Assembly: GCA_012064415.1 (NCBI GenBank)
Contig: SSNU01000035.1
Span: forward strand, 56,503-120,502
From: Gyrodactylus bullatarudis
Lineage: Eukaryota; Platyhelminthes; Monogenea; Gyrodactylidea; Gyrodactylidae
Direction of reading: 5' to 3'
DNA length: 64,000 bases
Part shown: positions 9,501 to 24,500 of the stretch, piece by piece
Layout: every line of letters begins with the position of its first letter
Position numbering within the stretch: the first letter of the stretch is position 1
Translations under genes and position numbers: made by a program
The notes under the pieces: model-generated
Database searches by the model: none
Told to the model about the DNA's origin: nothing
The model's input: only the letters and a program-made list of their open reading frames with translations

Positions 9501-12500
9501 AAGCATTGCAGTAAATATTGACTGACTAGTTTGAGTAAGCAGAGTCCTCTGGATAGTGAGACTTCTTAAACTAACACAAGAGTGAAGTAGACATTTAATG
9601 AGTTGATTTCGGTGCTTTGTGCTAAGATTTTTCTGCAAAAAGATTATTATCAATATATATTTGAACGATAATATTTTCGAACTTTATCAAGAATATTATT
9701 TGATTCTGAACTCATAAGGAATTTTTAGAGAAAACGAACGAATATTTTTTTAGTGATAAAGGTTTGATTTCGCCGGGTCTCTTCAGACTCTACCCCGGAT
9801 TATATATAAATACTATTTATTAGCCCTTCCATTGGTTGAAATGATTTTATACCTCGTTTGGGAAATAAGAACAACAAAAATTCGCATTGTCATAGTATTT
9901 ATATCTAATCCAGAGTAGAGTCTGAAGAGATCCGGCGAAATCTAATGTTTATCACTAAAAAAATATTCGTTGGTTTTCTCTAAACATTTCTCATGAGTTC
10001 AGAATCAAATATTATTAGCAACAGGAATGTTGTGAATGTGTTAGACACTTACAACTGGATGAAGAAGTTGCAACATTTCAGAGACGATTGAAATGATGTA
10101 TGCTGGATTGGCACTTTGTTGGGCACCAGAACCTGATATACTGCCCATTTGAGATGCGATAGATTGATGCCAGTTGAGAATTGGTACAAAACTAGACGAT
10201 TCTAGATTGGATTTGTAGACAGTCTCATTTAATCGTTCCAATGTCTTTAGTTGTTTCAAGTTGTCTTCTAGCAACTTTTGCAGATTATCTATAAATATTT
10301 GGAGAAAAGTTAAAAAAAAACAAACAGAAAAACATAAAATATCTAGGAGCAATGATCCTAATTCTAGATAGCGTAAAGTAGAAAGGAAAAATTAGTATAA
10401 CATAGGTATAGTAAAGTATAGAATGATAAAAATCAGAGTAAAACTCACCCAAGTAACCGTAGTTGAGTAGGAGATTAATTTGAGAAATATGATTCTCAAT
10501 GGTGGCAGTATCCATACCCTTTGGAATCAACTTATAATTGGGATTGCGAATCTTAATGAAGTACTTATCCATTTCTTTGATGATTTTCTGGTCATTGGAG
10601 TTGAGGGATAAAATCTCCTTCAAGCCGAGCCATAAATGGTCAGCAGGTGTGCGGAATTGAGGCGAGAAAGTACTCTGACAGGTTAGTTCACCAATCCTCG
10701 GTATGCAGTCTTTTGAAATTGTTATCAAGACAGAGTTATATTTGTGTTCGTCTTGGGCTAACTGAGAGAATAAGGCTAGACTGAGTTTAGAACATTCCTG
10801 AATTGGGTCGTAGGGAGAGAAGAGGATCTCTACTAGCCAGTTCTTTGAGAATAAATATTGCATATTTAAATTAGTATAGGTAAGATGAATGTTCTGACGA
10901 CGAAGGAGACTTCGTTTAGTCTGTGTTCTCCATCTAATGAAGTATTTGGCAATGAGGAGAGTTTCATGGACTTTCTGTTTATCCTTCAGCATCTCTTTAT
11001 ATTTATATGGGTAGAGGTCAATGTCAACGTTGGCAGTTTTCCAGTCCTAAAAAGCAAAATTTAATCATAATTATAATTAAGAAGAGATGTATGAATAATT
11101 TAGAATAATAGATTAAAAATCTATTACATTTACCTCGTATTTATGAATATTCATTTGATGTAGCCAATCTTGAAAGTCTATTTGTACCTTTGGCATAAAA
11201 GTGTACAACTTGCCACCACAACCATAACTTGAACTGTCTAGACTGGATTTTTTAGAGTTGATCTTTGTCGAAGTGATAATGTAGTCAATCAGTTTGATGC
11301 ATGGGAGAATGATATTGTGAATGACAGGGACAGATCGAAGATCCTTAGGGAGGGCGAAAACCTTGTCGAGAAATCGGAATATGATCTGAGAGTAATTAAT
11401 GAGCAGAATTTCCTTTTTAAGATGGCTATTTGGGTTGTTTTCTTTGGAAAAAATTGAATAGATCATAGATGACATTAGATCAATATCATGATTAACAATG
11501 GCTGGCATGAGGAAGGCCTGGCCGGATTGCGATCTAGCGACTGAGAGGAGTCTATCTATAAGAAGATTGCCAAGGTGATCAACAAAAGCTTCTGATTGCT
11601 GGGAAATTCTAACGAGTAAATCTTGAATGTTCATCTGAATTTTGTGGGGAACACAGAGGAGAACTTGTCTAAACAGCTTTCCAATAAAGGATGTAACACG
11701 TTTTTGTGTAAATTCCTGAGGTAGACAAACTTCTAAGAATCTATAGTCAATATTATTAAAGATGATCTTGAGTAGATTGAGCCATCCATTCAGAGAATTT
11801 AATTGACAATGATAACAGCCTCCGCCGGATGATTGATCTAGAGTAAAATTTAAAGTCAAACATTGACATTCCTTTAGAGAGAGGAAAGGAATAGAGGAAT
11901 GCTTTAATGTAGAATGGAAAGAAAATTTTAAAAATTCAACGTCTTGAAATAAAGAAAGTCACGATAATAGATAAGATACTATACAAAGGCATTGAATTAT
12001 TTAGAAAGGGAACAAAAATCAGAAGAGTTATTCTCTTATAGTTAGATTTAGAGAAAAAGAGGGGGAGGGGGGCAACTAACTTTGAATAGAACAGACATTG
12101 TCAGTCTCCTTTTGATGTGTGAAGAGATTCTCTCTTGATAGAATTTGGCGTTTATCATAGTTTATGACTGCTGCTCTAATGGCCCATAGTTCTCGATACT
12201 TGACAACTGCATCCATGGTTTGAGCCCGATTTTTGGCCGAGATTCTCAATAATTGAATCAAGTCTGGATGAATTGTACAACCACCGTTGGCCATCAAATT
12301 GAAAACATAGTCAATATAGGAGAGGCTTGATGATGAGTCGACATCTTCGTTTTGTTCTGATGAAAAGAGATTTTCTCTTGCCTGATCTCCAGCATCAACG
12401 GTCGAGATTCCATTAAGAACTGAGTATAACGACTGAATATTAGGATCATAACTCTGACGTTCATGACTGAGTAGAAGACCAGTGTTGTTGGTACCTTTGG

Positions 12501-15500
12501 AGTCTTTTTTGTCAATTGAACTCGTATCAGACTTTAGGTTGATCATCTTGAGAAGGGCACCTTCACGTTCCTCTTTATCTTTGATATCGTGAACAAAGTC
12601 ATGACAACGTTTGGCAATAATCATGAATTCGATTTTTCCATAAGCAGAAGCACCACAGTTTGTACACAAATAGGCATCAGAAGCATCGGACAGGATGATC
12701 GAACGACATCGAAGGCATTGATTTATGTTATTCTTACACATCATGCACGTGTTGCCAAAAACAGCGCTTGAATGGCATCGGGGACAAGAACGTTTTTCCA
12801 TGCCTCCGCCATTCAGTGGCGTACCAAAAGAATAAAAATCAGCATACTCAATGATCAGTTTTGAGGTGGTGAGAGGCAAACCCTTTCCATCACCGATAAG
12901 GGCAACGTTGGATGAAATATTGAGAAAATTTGATGGAGAATTTTTCCTCTTCGTCGTTGGCATCATAATGGGTAGATTTTCATTTGAATTCATCGAGAGT
13001 TCATTGGGACTGAACCAAACGATGCCCTGTGATTGGTCTCGAGCAAAGTTTATCGTGGCCACCTTATTCCAATTCTGGGGTTCTTGGATAATCTGGCTTC
13101 CAGAAACAGAGGAGAATGATTCATGGGTATAGATGTTGACAATTCTGGGATATTTTGGTCGTTTCGAGGATACATTGAATCTAATATTTAGTTGGGAAAT
13201 TGACATATTATTCTGTAGGTCGAAAAAGTGAATGTTTCCTCCGGAACAGCTAATCGGCTGGATTGTGTGAATGGGTAGAGAAACTTTGCCCAAAACACCG
13301 GTATTCGATTCTTGATTTTCATTTGTAGAATTTTTGAGAGATTCTGCCAAGAGTTCATTAAACTTTCTTGATGATCCAAGACGATAGATTTCACAACTGG
13401 AGATTTTTTCGAAAAAGTTTCGCATAACCATCACGGTAGAGTTAATTTGTTCTTCATGGATTTGGGAGTATTTGGTGAATCGATCAATCTCTTCGAGATC
13501 AGCTCTACGAACTGATTCGTTATTAGCATTTGATGAGGAGGTATTATGAGTATCCCAGGATATAACAAAGGTTTTTGGTTTGACATAATTCTCATTGTAA
13601 CACTGTAAACATGGGTCCCCTTCGAAGTTACACACAGACTGATCTGGGAATAGTGAATGTAGGCCATTTGGGTTCTTACCAAAGCTCAACTGTTCATTGA
13701 GTGTTGGCATGTCGATGAAACGTGTAAATGTTGTGTAAAGGGATCGCTTAGGATGCTCAACAATGACTTTTGTCATTTTCTCAGTTCCCTCCATGGAGAG
13801 GGTCACAAGGGTTTTGATGAATCTCTCAACGATTTCATCATTTGAGGAAATATTTGTTAGAATGTACGATGTTAGATTGATGAGCTGTTCATGATACAAT
13901 GGGAAGGTGTTTAATTCTTTCCATGAAATTTCGACAGCTTCCAAGATTATATTTCTCAGCTGTTCATTGAAAATGAATAAAGATTTGGCAATAGAAAGAA
14001 CATGTTCACGAATCTCTTGATCATATGCATGGCATAGGAATATTCTTATCATTTGAATGCTGATAGATCGAATAGTGATGCTCATATTTTCATTAGTTAA
14101 CTGTTCCAGGTAATTGGTAAGAGCTGTAAGGACAATGGATTCTTGTTCGGATTCCTAATGAAAGGAGAGAAAAAGTTAAAATTGTCACTCATATTATTTC
14201 AAACATTGATTTTTAGTTGTGTAATCGAATGGTGCCTCGGTCCATTATTTCGGGCATACTCTTCAGCTCCAAATAGATGATGTTTTTAAAATTAAAATTA
14301 AAGAGAGATTATTGGTTCATATATTTGTGAGTTTTTTGAATTTATTGATACCTATTGCCTAAGTCAAAATGCTTTTAACAGATACATAACACATGGAGAG
14401 TATAATCGAAATAAAATATCTTTATTTGTGAGTAAACCTGGCATCATTTTCTTATTCAGGAAATTGGAAAACTTACAAGATTAATGACATTCTCTTTAGT
14501 CGCTATCGATATTTCAATAGCCATCTTGATTAGGCAGAGAATCTTTTTGGAGATTTCCTTTGGTAGTACTAGCGTAGAATGCATCAAGAATATCAACTTA
14601 TCAGGACACTTTTGACAATACGACTTCCAGTGGTCCGGTTCATTGTGTGCAATCTTCATGATACTATCAACCTTTTTGAAGAGTGCCTGTTTAGTTGAGT
14701 TATTAAGAATTAATGGTAACGAAGAGGTATTCAGAATAAAATGGGGATTATCAACATATTTCTCATCATCCCACAAGATCATATTGGCCTTGTAGCAAGT
14801 CTGTCTCATAGTATTGATGAGACTACCAACTTTGGTGACATCAGAGATTTTTTTGAAGCCTTTTAATCCGATTGTTTGTTGTAAGAGGCGTTCAATGTTA
14901 CCAGCGAGTTGTTCCCTCTGCATGCCAAACTTTTCAATATTAACATGAATAGTTTCTTTGTCTAGGGTTGAGGTCATTTCGTGGAATCTCAGGAGTATTG
15001 ACCACCATTTCATTTCAAAGCTATGCGAAATCAATATCTTTCGCTCTTTTTTGTTGATCACCTAGGATTTGAGTGATAAATAAATTTTCTACCAAGTTTT
15101 TTGAGGAAACTTACATGATCATTTTTGATTAACTTTTCCAGAGCCAAGAGAGTCGTTTGAGTCGCAGAGAAGAGAATATCTTGATATGGATTAGCAACAC
15201 GATCAATAAGGAATTGATTATCGAATATTGGATACAGATTCATTACAAGATCAAAGGGGACTCCAAAGTTTTCATGAGATACATTGATTCCAGAAACACA
15301 TTGCATCAAACCAATGGTGAACGGATCATTTTGATTAATAATGACATCGTTCATAGAGGCTAGAGTTTTTAGATGATCCTGGTTCATTTGGACAGATTTG
15401 AAACCTGTATTTTGTAAATTGTTTACCTTGAAAAAGAAATCAATCAGATAAGACCCTGAAAAAGAAACGCAAGAAAATCTTTGTGACGGTGAATAGCTTA

Positions 15501-18500
15501 CATCGGTTAACTTTGAGTCAATACTCCATCTCTTCATCATAATCTGGATGATATCAAGACCAAAAATGAGCAATACAGATGAAGCATTAATATTCGGCAA
15601 TAATTTGAGGTCTTTACATAGTTCCGAATCAAAGTTGAACTCGTTTTCAACTTGGAATTTATCAAAAATTTCCTTGTAAAAGAGCTTCTTTTCATTGGAT
15701 AATTTCATATTCTTCGGATGATCCAATAGGCCATTTATGAAGACAATGATTGTGAAATAATTTCTGATTTTCAACAGAAATTCGTCTTCAGATATATTTT
15801 CATTTTCATACAGAGATTTGACAATACTTTGAAGGCATACAAGTAATGACTTGATGAAGGATTGTAGAATTACACTATAAAAAGACATGATAAATACATT
15901 GTTTGTACAACGTTTATTGGTGGCTACTTGACCATGTTAGAACTGAATTAGATTAAAAACTTTAATAACGTATAATCCAAGGAATGAGTTGAATTCTAAT
16001 TGTCTATAACGTTGTTTGCTTGCTGCCTGACTATGTTATCTTCTGGCTTGTATTGGTCATTCTGTAGAAAGAGGAGAAAAGGGTGTAGTATTTCTTAAAG
16101 AGCGAGGATTATAAAAATTATAGTGATTGTTACAATAATCAGAATTATTAGAGTAATAACTCTGATAATATAATTCATCACTTGAAGGAAAATTAAAATA
16201 AAGATTAGAATAAAAAACATTTAGNNNNNNNNNNNNNNNNNNNNNNNNNNNNNNNNNNNNNNNNNNNNNNNNNNNNNNNNNNNNNNNNNNNNNNNNNNNN
16301 NNNNNNNNNNNNNNNNNNNNNNNNNNNNNNNNNNNNNNNNNNNNNNNNNNNNNNNNNNNNNNNNNNNNNNNNNNNNNNNNNNNNNNNNNNNNNNNNNNNN
16401 NNNNNNNNNNNNNNNNNNNNNNNNNNNNNNNNNNNNNNNNNNNNNNNNNNNNNNNNNNNNNNNNNNNNNNNNNNNNNNNNNNNNNNNNNNNNNNNNNNNN
16501 NNNNNATGTTTTTTATTCTAATCTTTATTTTAATTTTCCTTCAAGTGATGAATTATATTATCAGAGTTATTACTCTAATAATTCTGATTATTGTAACAAT
16601 CACTATAATTTTTATAATCCTCGCTCTTTAAGAAATACTACACCCTTTTCTCCTCTTTCTACAGAATGACCAATACAAGCCAGAAGATAACATAGTCAGG
16701 CAGCAAGCAAACAACGTTATAGACAATCTATGCCGAACAGCTCCCTGAAGAACTACTTGGTTCAAAATTATGAATTCTAATCATTAAAACAATCATTACA
16801 TATATGAAAGGATTTATATTTTTGAACTAAATCTTTATTTATTTAGTTTAAAATTAATCTTTAGCCTATTTTTGGGTAAATATGTCTGCTTACAAGCAGT
16901 CACGATTTACGAAAGAGATTTTTGAGGGGTAGAAATTAGGGGGATAACTTTTACACATTTATTAAAGAGGGATTACTGTATTGACTATAACGTTGTTCAG
17001 CATATGTTGTCTTCTGTAGACATAAGAAGTCAGGTAGCAAGCGAACAACGTTTAGTCAATCTATGCCGAACAGCTCCCTGAAGAACTACTAGGTTCAAAA
17101 TTATAAATCTTCATAGTCTTATTCTTAGTTGGATAGAAAGCCCCCTGAAGAATTACTTGATTATAAATAAAGATGTATTATAAAAAAGATATTGTTAGAG
17201 TCTTTGAACTATTTCAACTCACATGATTGATTCAGCCATAATGGACCATTTCTCAACTGCCATCGCATCAAATGATAGATATTTCGATTGACCTTTACAA
17301 ATCATCTTGATGATTTCAGTATGCTGTGTCTGGAGAAGTCTTAGAATTGAGAAGACTGTTTGTAGTAGGGGAATAAATTCTTTTGATTCAATTCGTTCAA
17401 ATGTCCCACAGTCAACAATGTGTTTTACAATCGATAGGTTTAGTTTTATTGAGAGCACCCTTTGAAGAGTAAGAACCTTGACAGTAGGGAGTTTATTGAG
17501 TTCATCATACTGTCTACCACAGTCATTCGTGCCAATCATGGATCGAGTTTCATCATCTACATCGTCTTCAGAGAATTCCTTGATGGACGCATTTCTATCA
17601 GATGAAGAGACGGATTTCTCATGGGGGAAAGAGGCAAAGTTTTCAGTGTCGTGGTATTTATCCATATCATTATCACTGAGACTGAACCAGGGATCCTTAT
17701 CAGGTGTGGATTCTTCAGTTTTTGTCTTTTTCATCTAAAAAGGGAAATTGATATTCCTGAGAATATTTGATGTAGAAACTCTGATACAAGTCATGATCAA
17801 GGAAAGACTTTAGAAAGGTTCTAGAGATTTGAAATGATGATTATTAGACGATGCAAGATGAAGACCTAAGAAATGAGAGTTCCACTCCTGTTTAAAAAAG
17901 TTTCCGATTTGTAGTCTCCCGACGTCCTGAGAGATATGATTGTACAGAATCTAGGATATTCTTTCAATATTTTGAAAATTCTCTTGATATGACCCAGTTA
18001 CAAAGCAAAACATATACTTGGTAATCTGCCAAAAATCAAGATACAGATTAAATGATGTCATGTAAAAAAATTTATATAACGTTCCTCTATAAAAACCATC
18101 TATATTTTTATCCATTTTGTGTCTACTCACAAATGATCAAAATTCTGAAAATAATTTTATTCTAACATATTCGGATTCTCGCTTTTGTTCTGTTTATTTG
18201 ACTATGATCTAGGGGATTTTTAAGTTTTTCGTTACAGAGTTACGCTTGCACTGAGAAATTATCTGAATTCTATAAAATAAATTTAAAATTACCTCACCGC
18301 ACGGAGCCTGTTAAGACGATTTTTCATGTTGAACTTCAATAAGCAGAGCTCAGAAACAAACATTCATAGGTATGATGTGAAAGTAATGTAAGTTTAGTTG
18401 TGCACCAGTTTTGGTGTGTGAGAATGTGCACACCCCGATTTTCCAGTTAAAATTAAGAGTTTGTATTTGAAATCTACTAGAAAGTAGGACAAATATATTT

Positions 18501-21500
18501 AAAATTAAATTTTTGGGAAATTTTTATCACTTTTCTAGTTTTTGGTCTCAATTTGTAGAGAATTTTCTCCTGATTCAATCAGTACCACTAAACCCTATCA
18601 AATCGTTTATTAATTAACTTATAAGTAGGGAAACTATTGAAAATAAACTTTGAAATTTTGATGAAAAATTAATGCGTCACCCTCTCCCCTAATTTACAAG
18701 TTGAGCTAAAGTTTCTTACTAAATATAATTATGCATTATATTTCAGTCAAAAATTGTCTATTTGAGGTCAAATTGTTTCATAATTACACCTTGTTAAATT
18801 AAAAATCAATATAGAATTCTATCTGAAGTAAGAATTAGTAAGAGTTAGTTAAAGGGATGGTTTATGCGTATTTGAAATCTTCTTAACAGGCTCCGTGCGG
18901 TGAGGTAATTTTAAATTTATTTTATAGAATTCAGATAATTTCTCAGTGCAAGCGTAACTCTGTAACGAAAAACTTAAAAATCCCCTAGATCATAGTCAAA
19001 TAAACAGAACAAAAGCGAGAATCCGAATATGTTAGAATAAAATTATTTTCAGAATTTTGATCATTTGTGAGTAGACACAAAATGGATAAAAATATAGATG
19101 GTTTTTATAGAGGAACGTTATATAAATTTTTTCTCAGAAATATGAATTCTTGTCAACTTTGGAAATATCTTTAACAAGTTCAAAAAAAGACTGATTAACT
19201 ATCTTTCTAATTGTCTTTAAGAATAACTTAATTAAAATATCACTGAGTATTCTAATATCAAGTAGAAAATATTTTAAACTTCGATTGGCTTAAGAAGATG
19301 AAAAACTCACAGTGGAGTTTTTAGATTCATTATCTGCGAGATTAGCAATATTTTCAGGCTGGTTAACTGAAAGATCAGGTTCTTCAGGTTTGTCCTCTGG
19401 TTGGGGATCACTGGAAGTAATTTGTGGCTGGACAGACTCTTGGCCAGTTCCATTGCCTTCCTCTCTCATCGTGAGATGCAGGGCTAGATTTAAAAGCTGG
19501 AAAGATTTGTTAAATTGGTCCGTATAGTATGTAGTAGAGAAAGCCAAATTCTTTCACTTTATTTCATATTGAAGAAAATTGAAAAATTAGCATTTTTTCC
19601 TATAAAACCATCGAGTTTGTTCTGATATACAAAATCTCAATCGAAAATGACTATTTTTGAAGGCAAGCCAAGATTTTCTCAATGAATTTTACTACGAGAA
19701 ATGACAAAATTAAGATTTCGGAATAGGTTTTAAATAAAAATAGTGTTCATAGTAAAAATTGATGCAATTAACAAACTCTATTCAACTTTATGATTACAAA
19801 TTATTATACTCCAACCTGATAATAGGTTTGAGTCAATCGAAAAAATGTAAAACTAGGACCAATAATATTCATTTTGTTTAGACCCTGTATACATGGTGTG
19901 TATCACATTGATGAGTATGCTTGAAATAAAGGCCTTATTCTTGAAAGTTTTGGCATCTCTTTCTACTTTCCTTGAAATGAACTCACCATCGGTAACTCAG
20001 CTCAAAACAGATGTCTCTTTACGTGTCTCAACGTTAAAAATTGAGTCTTTTTTCACACTTTGAAAGTACGTTAAATTTCATAATTTTAGAGATTTTTGAT
20101 TTAAGGCATAGAGCATTCTTGGGGGAAAATAAACTAGAATATAATTGTATTTAATTGGACTTACTGCATTCTCACCAAGGATTGATATTAGAGTGTCGGT
20201 AAAGGAGTTTTCACTCTCGGACATGGTCGACAATAGCCCATCATTGTTATCGCCTCCATCTTCATCACGGTCACTTGAAGTGAGATCAATAATTATGGCA
20301 TTTGGATCAATGTTCTCTTGGGCCCCTTGATCAGCTTCATCTAGTTGATTGGATGATACAAATGTTGATTCAATTTTGAAAATGTTACTTACTCTTTTGA
20401 TTGGAGGAAGTAATTGCATGAGATGTTTCTTTCTTGTCGATATTTGAATTTTCAATATCCAGACTGATTGTATCGATATCAATCTGAAATTAGATAAATT
20501 ATGAGTAAGAATTTCTTGGAAAAGGAGCTTTCGTTAAAATGAAATTCCAATAAGCAGGCAAGGGATTTGATCAGTATTTAAGAAGCTCAAGTCTCTTTAA
20601 GCTCAGTTTCATCAAGCTCTATTAAATATTTTTAAAATATTATCTAAGTGAATTATTCTGTCTTTGATGGCTCGATTGATTTTCCTTTTTTTACAAGTTG
20701 ACCATATGAAGACGGGATATCAGGATATCATATTTATATCATTAATGATGGTAATTATTAGGATTAAAACTATTTTTTAAATTCGTATACGGGTGCCCTC
20801 AAAGTAAAGTTTAACCAAAATCTATACGAAAAACTGCTCAGAATCGCTTGAAAATTGTTGAAAGAAGAGTCATGTTTATTTTCATCTTGTGTCTCAAAGA
20901 TGAGGATGATGATAAATAATCAATATTTTTGAATGAAATAACATTGATCGTTAATAAAGAGAATGATGATGTAATTGGAATTCATATTATCTCTAATGGT
21001 TTATTCTCAGTGAAGAATATAGTAGAATAGGATAGAGTTATATAGTTTAGCTATCCATAAATCAAACTGTGAGAACTCGACAAGGATCACTGTAAACTTT
21101 TCCTAATTCGATATTAGTGGTGATGCAAAAGTATTACTCGTGGTAAAGTTTTAGCCAAAAAGGATACATTATGCTAAGGGCAATAAATGCCTGCAATTTA
21201 GGGTAATAAAAATTTTTCAACTTTCATGCGTTCAAAATTAACGATTATACGGGAAAAATACCTTGGTTTTTCTTTATTATAAAAGCTCAAGGTTCACACC
21301 CCCTAACAGAACAAACTGGTTTAGAATTTTACTGTTTTTATTTAAAATCAAAAAAAGTATTAATAGAATTTTTCAAAAAGGCAATAATGACACAAGAATT
21401 TAATCAAAATCAGTAAAGGGATAGTTAGTTCACGTATAGTGGAATGAGAAATCTTCAAGTGAATTTCATGTATAGTGAAATATTTTGGTCCATAATGTAA

Positions 21501-24500
21501 ATTTAGGCCCCTGCACATTACCCATGTAAATTTTTACATTGAGACGTACGAATTTTTATGATAATTATAATTTACACTGTAAATAAGTTTCCTCGTCAGA
21601 TTTACTTGGTATATTAGGAATAATTTTTGAAAATTAGTAAATTTTTTCCTAGCCCAAATTCGATAGAATATTTAATGATGTATAACACTAGTAGGTTCTG
21701 AGAAAGTCTTAGAGGTGTTGTAAATAGGTTGAATGATTTTCCTATCTGAAAGTCGAAAAACCAATTATTTTCGAATTTTTGAAAGCTATAAATAATCAAT
21801 CTTAGAATAAATTTTTGTTGTTGGAAGCTAATAATTTGTCCAAGCCAACCATTTAGATCAGATATTTTCTTGAATCAATCAAAAATACCATAGATTGCTG
21901 TAAAAAATTTACACACAACTTGAAAGTAGTGGGATTTATTTTGGTGCAAAAATGCAATTTTTTAAAACTTTGTTGTATTGACATCACCCCAAGGAAAAGG
22001 TTTTATCTAAGAGAAATTTCACACCTAGATTCCTCAAATACTAAAGCATCTTTATTTATGTAGGGATCTGTGAATTTTCGAAAAATTGTTCTTAGAAAGT
22101 TATCCCTATTGTATATTGATGTTGTGACGAAAGTTGGAAGAAAATTTAATAGGGGGTGGGGTATATTTTTCTCTCTGCCCCTTTCTAGGGCTTACGTGTA
22201 TTTTAATTTTTTTGTTTATTTTTATAAAATTTTACACTCTATGCTACGTTGAAAATGAAGTTGAAATCTGAAGACAAGCTGCGTAAAATTTTTTGTCAAA
22301 TTTTAACAAATGAAATCTCATAATTTTTAGTTTTAATTACAGTCTAAATTTCCTTGAAGCAGCCTTGATTAAATTTCGCATCCATTGCTATAATTTTTAA
22401 ATCCATTCAAATTAGTAGTTAGAAGAAACTTTGAGAACTTTCACAATAATTGACATGTTGAGAATAAAATTGAAATCTGGCGAATCAATTATCCGTAATT
22501 ATTTATCTATTCTTGTTTTGAAATACAAATATTTTCTAACAAGGGATAGATTTGTATTTTTTCGAATGTCTGTTTATGTAGTTAATTGAAAAAAATTTAA
22601 CTAATTTAATTTTAATTTTGGGTGTTTCAAGTGAAGAAAAATATGAAAAATTCAAAATAACAACAAACCAAGCACCCGTCAGTGTGAGAACAGCCCGTAT
22701 TGAGCAGTCGAAATCTTTACAACAGGCTGTACAGCAAAATCTTGTAAATGCCGAAAATTAAATGTACTTTGCAATTCAAAGTGCAGCAATAGCTATAAAA
22801 ATAAATAAATCCAGAATTTTCTTTTGAATGGATTTTAAAATATTTGAAAATTATAGCAATGGATGCGAAATTTAATCAAGGCTGCTTCAAGGAAATTTAG
22901 ACTGTAATTAAAACTAAAAATTATGAGATTTCATTTGTTAAAATTTGACAAAAAATTTTACGCAGCTTGTCTTCAGATTTCAACTTCATTTTCAACGTAG
23001 CATAGAGTGTAAAATTTTATAAAAATAAACAAAAAAATTAAAATACACGTAAGCCCTAGAAAGGGGCAGAGAGAAAAATATACCCCACCCCCTATTAAAT
23101 TTTCTTCCAACTTTCACTTGATTTCTCATCCCACCATACGTGAAGACCTTTTGCTGATTGACTATAAACCCAGAAAATATGAAAAAGAACACAATGCTTA
23201 CGAGATGAAAATTCTTGTGAACACTTTTAGATATATATATTTTGGATATATGGCTCAATTAGAATAATTAGGCTTTTAATTAAAATAAAACCCTAATCGA
23301 TTATTTGAATTTCGATCAACCTACATCATCCACATCATCAAGATTTTCATCTGATTTCATGACAGATTCCTCTTCATCATCGTTATCAATGTTGTCTTCG
23401 TCTTCATCAACCTCTTCGTCATCATCCTCTTCATCTTCATCAAATTCTCCGTCCTCATCGTCATCCTCGGAGCCTTCTTCGTCTTCGTAATCCTCATCGC
23501 CGTCCTCTTGGTCAATGTCCATGCCAACTTCATTGAGATCAATTAAATTTCCAGTTGACTCTGGAGGTCGCTGGTTGTTCTCAGAGTTTGCATTGCCATT
23601 ACCAATGATTGTGTATGAGTTATGGTCATCAATCAAAATATTATGATCCTCATCTGAATATCCGTCAGTAGCATGATCCTGGGAATGTGAGGCTCGATCG
23701 TTATCAACAACTGTACATTGTTCCGTTTCTTCATCATCTTCTTCAGCATGTTGATCATTTTCATCATCAGCTAAAAATGTAATTTATCAATTCAATATTT
23801 CCAAAAAAATTTCGAATATACGTCACATTTTTACTTTATAAACCAAAAATTTTGTTGATATCGAAAAGGGTTAATTACATTTTTGACTACACTTTCTTCC
23901 ATATTTTAAAATTCCAATTGAAAATTATTCCCAGATTTATTTTAACTATAGTTAATTTAGCTTTTACAATTTTTACTAAACGTTTCTTCGATTTGACCTC
24001 TTTGACTATATAATTTCTGGGATCTACGTTTTAATTCAGGCATAAAAATAGTCAAAACTTGAAGGAATAGAATCCGGATATTTGGGTATCAAAATTAGAC
24101 AAATGATTTGAATTTGGTCACTAAAGGTCAGAAAAAATTAAGCCTTTTCAAGAAACCATATTGCTCGATTCCGCATTTTATTGCTTCAAATCTTGGATAT
24201 TTTTACAAATCATAGGCTCATGGAATTTTAAAAAATATTTGTGTTCCTTTTTTTAATTATCATCTTCATGGTATAATTAGGCATTTCAAGTTCAAACATT
24301 GTAGTTTTGAGAAATTTGTAATAGTTTTCTGAGGCCTAATTTAAGTCATCGTCGTCATATTATTACACAAAAAACAGTCTAGTTGGTACATTGTACCAAT
24401 GGTACAATCATCTCAGGAGATACAGATTTCTAATTGGGGATGCAGGTCGAATATTGCAAGAAAAGAAAAAGATTAAAGTTGAATGGAATGAATGCTAATC

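Noticed and set aside
15424..15530. Possible extra 46 bp intron inside UBR4 exon 28 (gtaagc donor and tttttcag acceptor)
   Set aside because: Removing it shifts the frame to an immediate stop, and the alternative donor just upstream does the same; the stretch is open as coding sequence.
22139..22255. Identical 39-residue peptide encoded on both strands (also 22992-23108)
   Set aside because: Produced by the inverted arms of the foldback element at 22129-23115; no start context or homology.
23305..23490. Plus-strand poly-Ser frame
   Set aside because: Antisense shadow of the acidic UBR4 exon 23.
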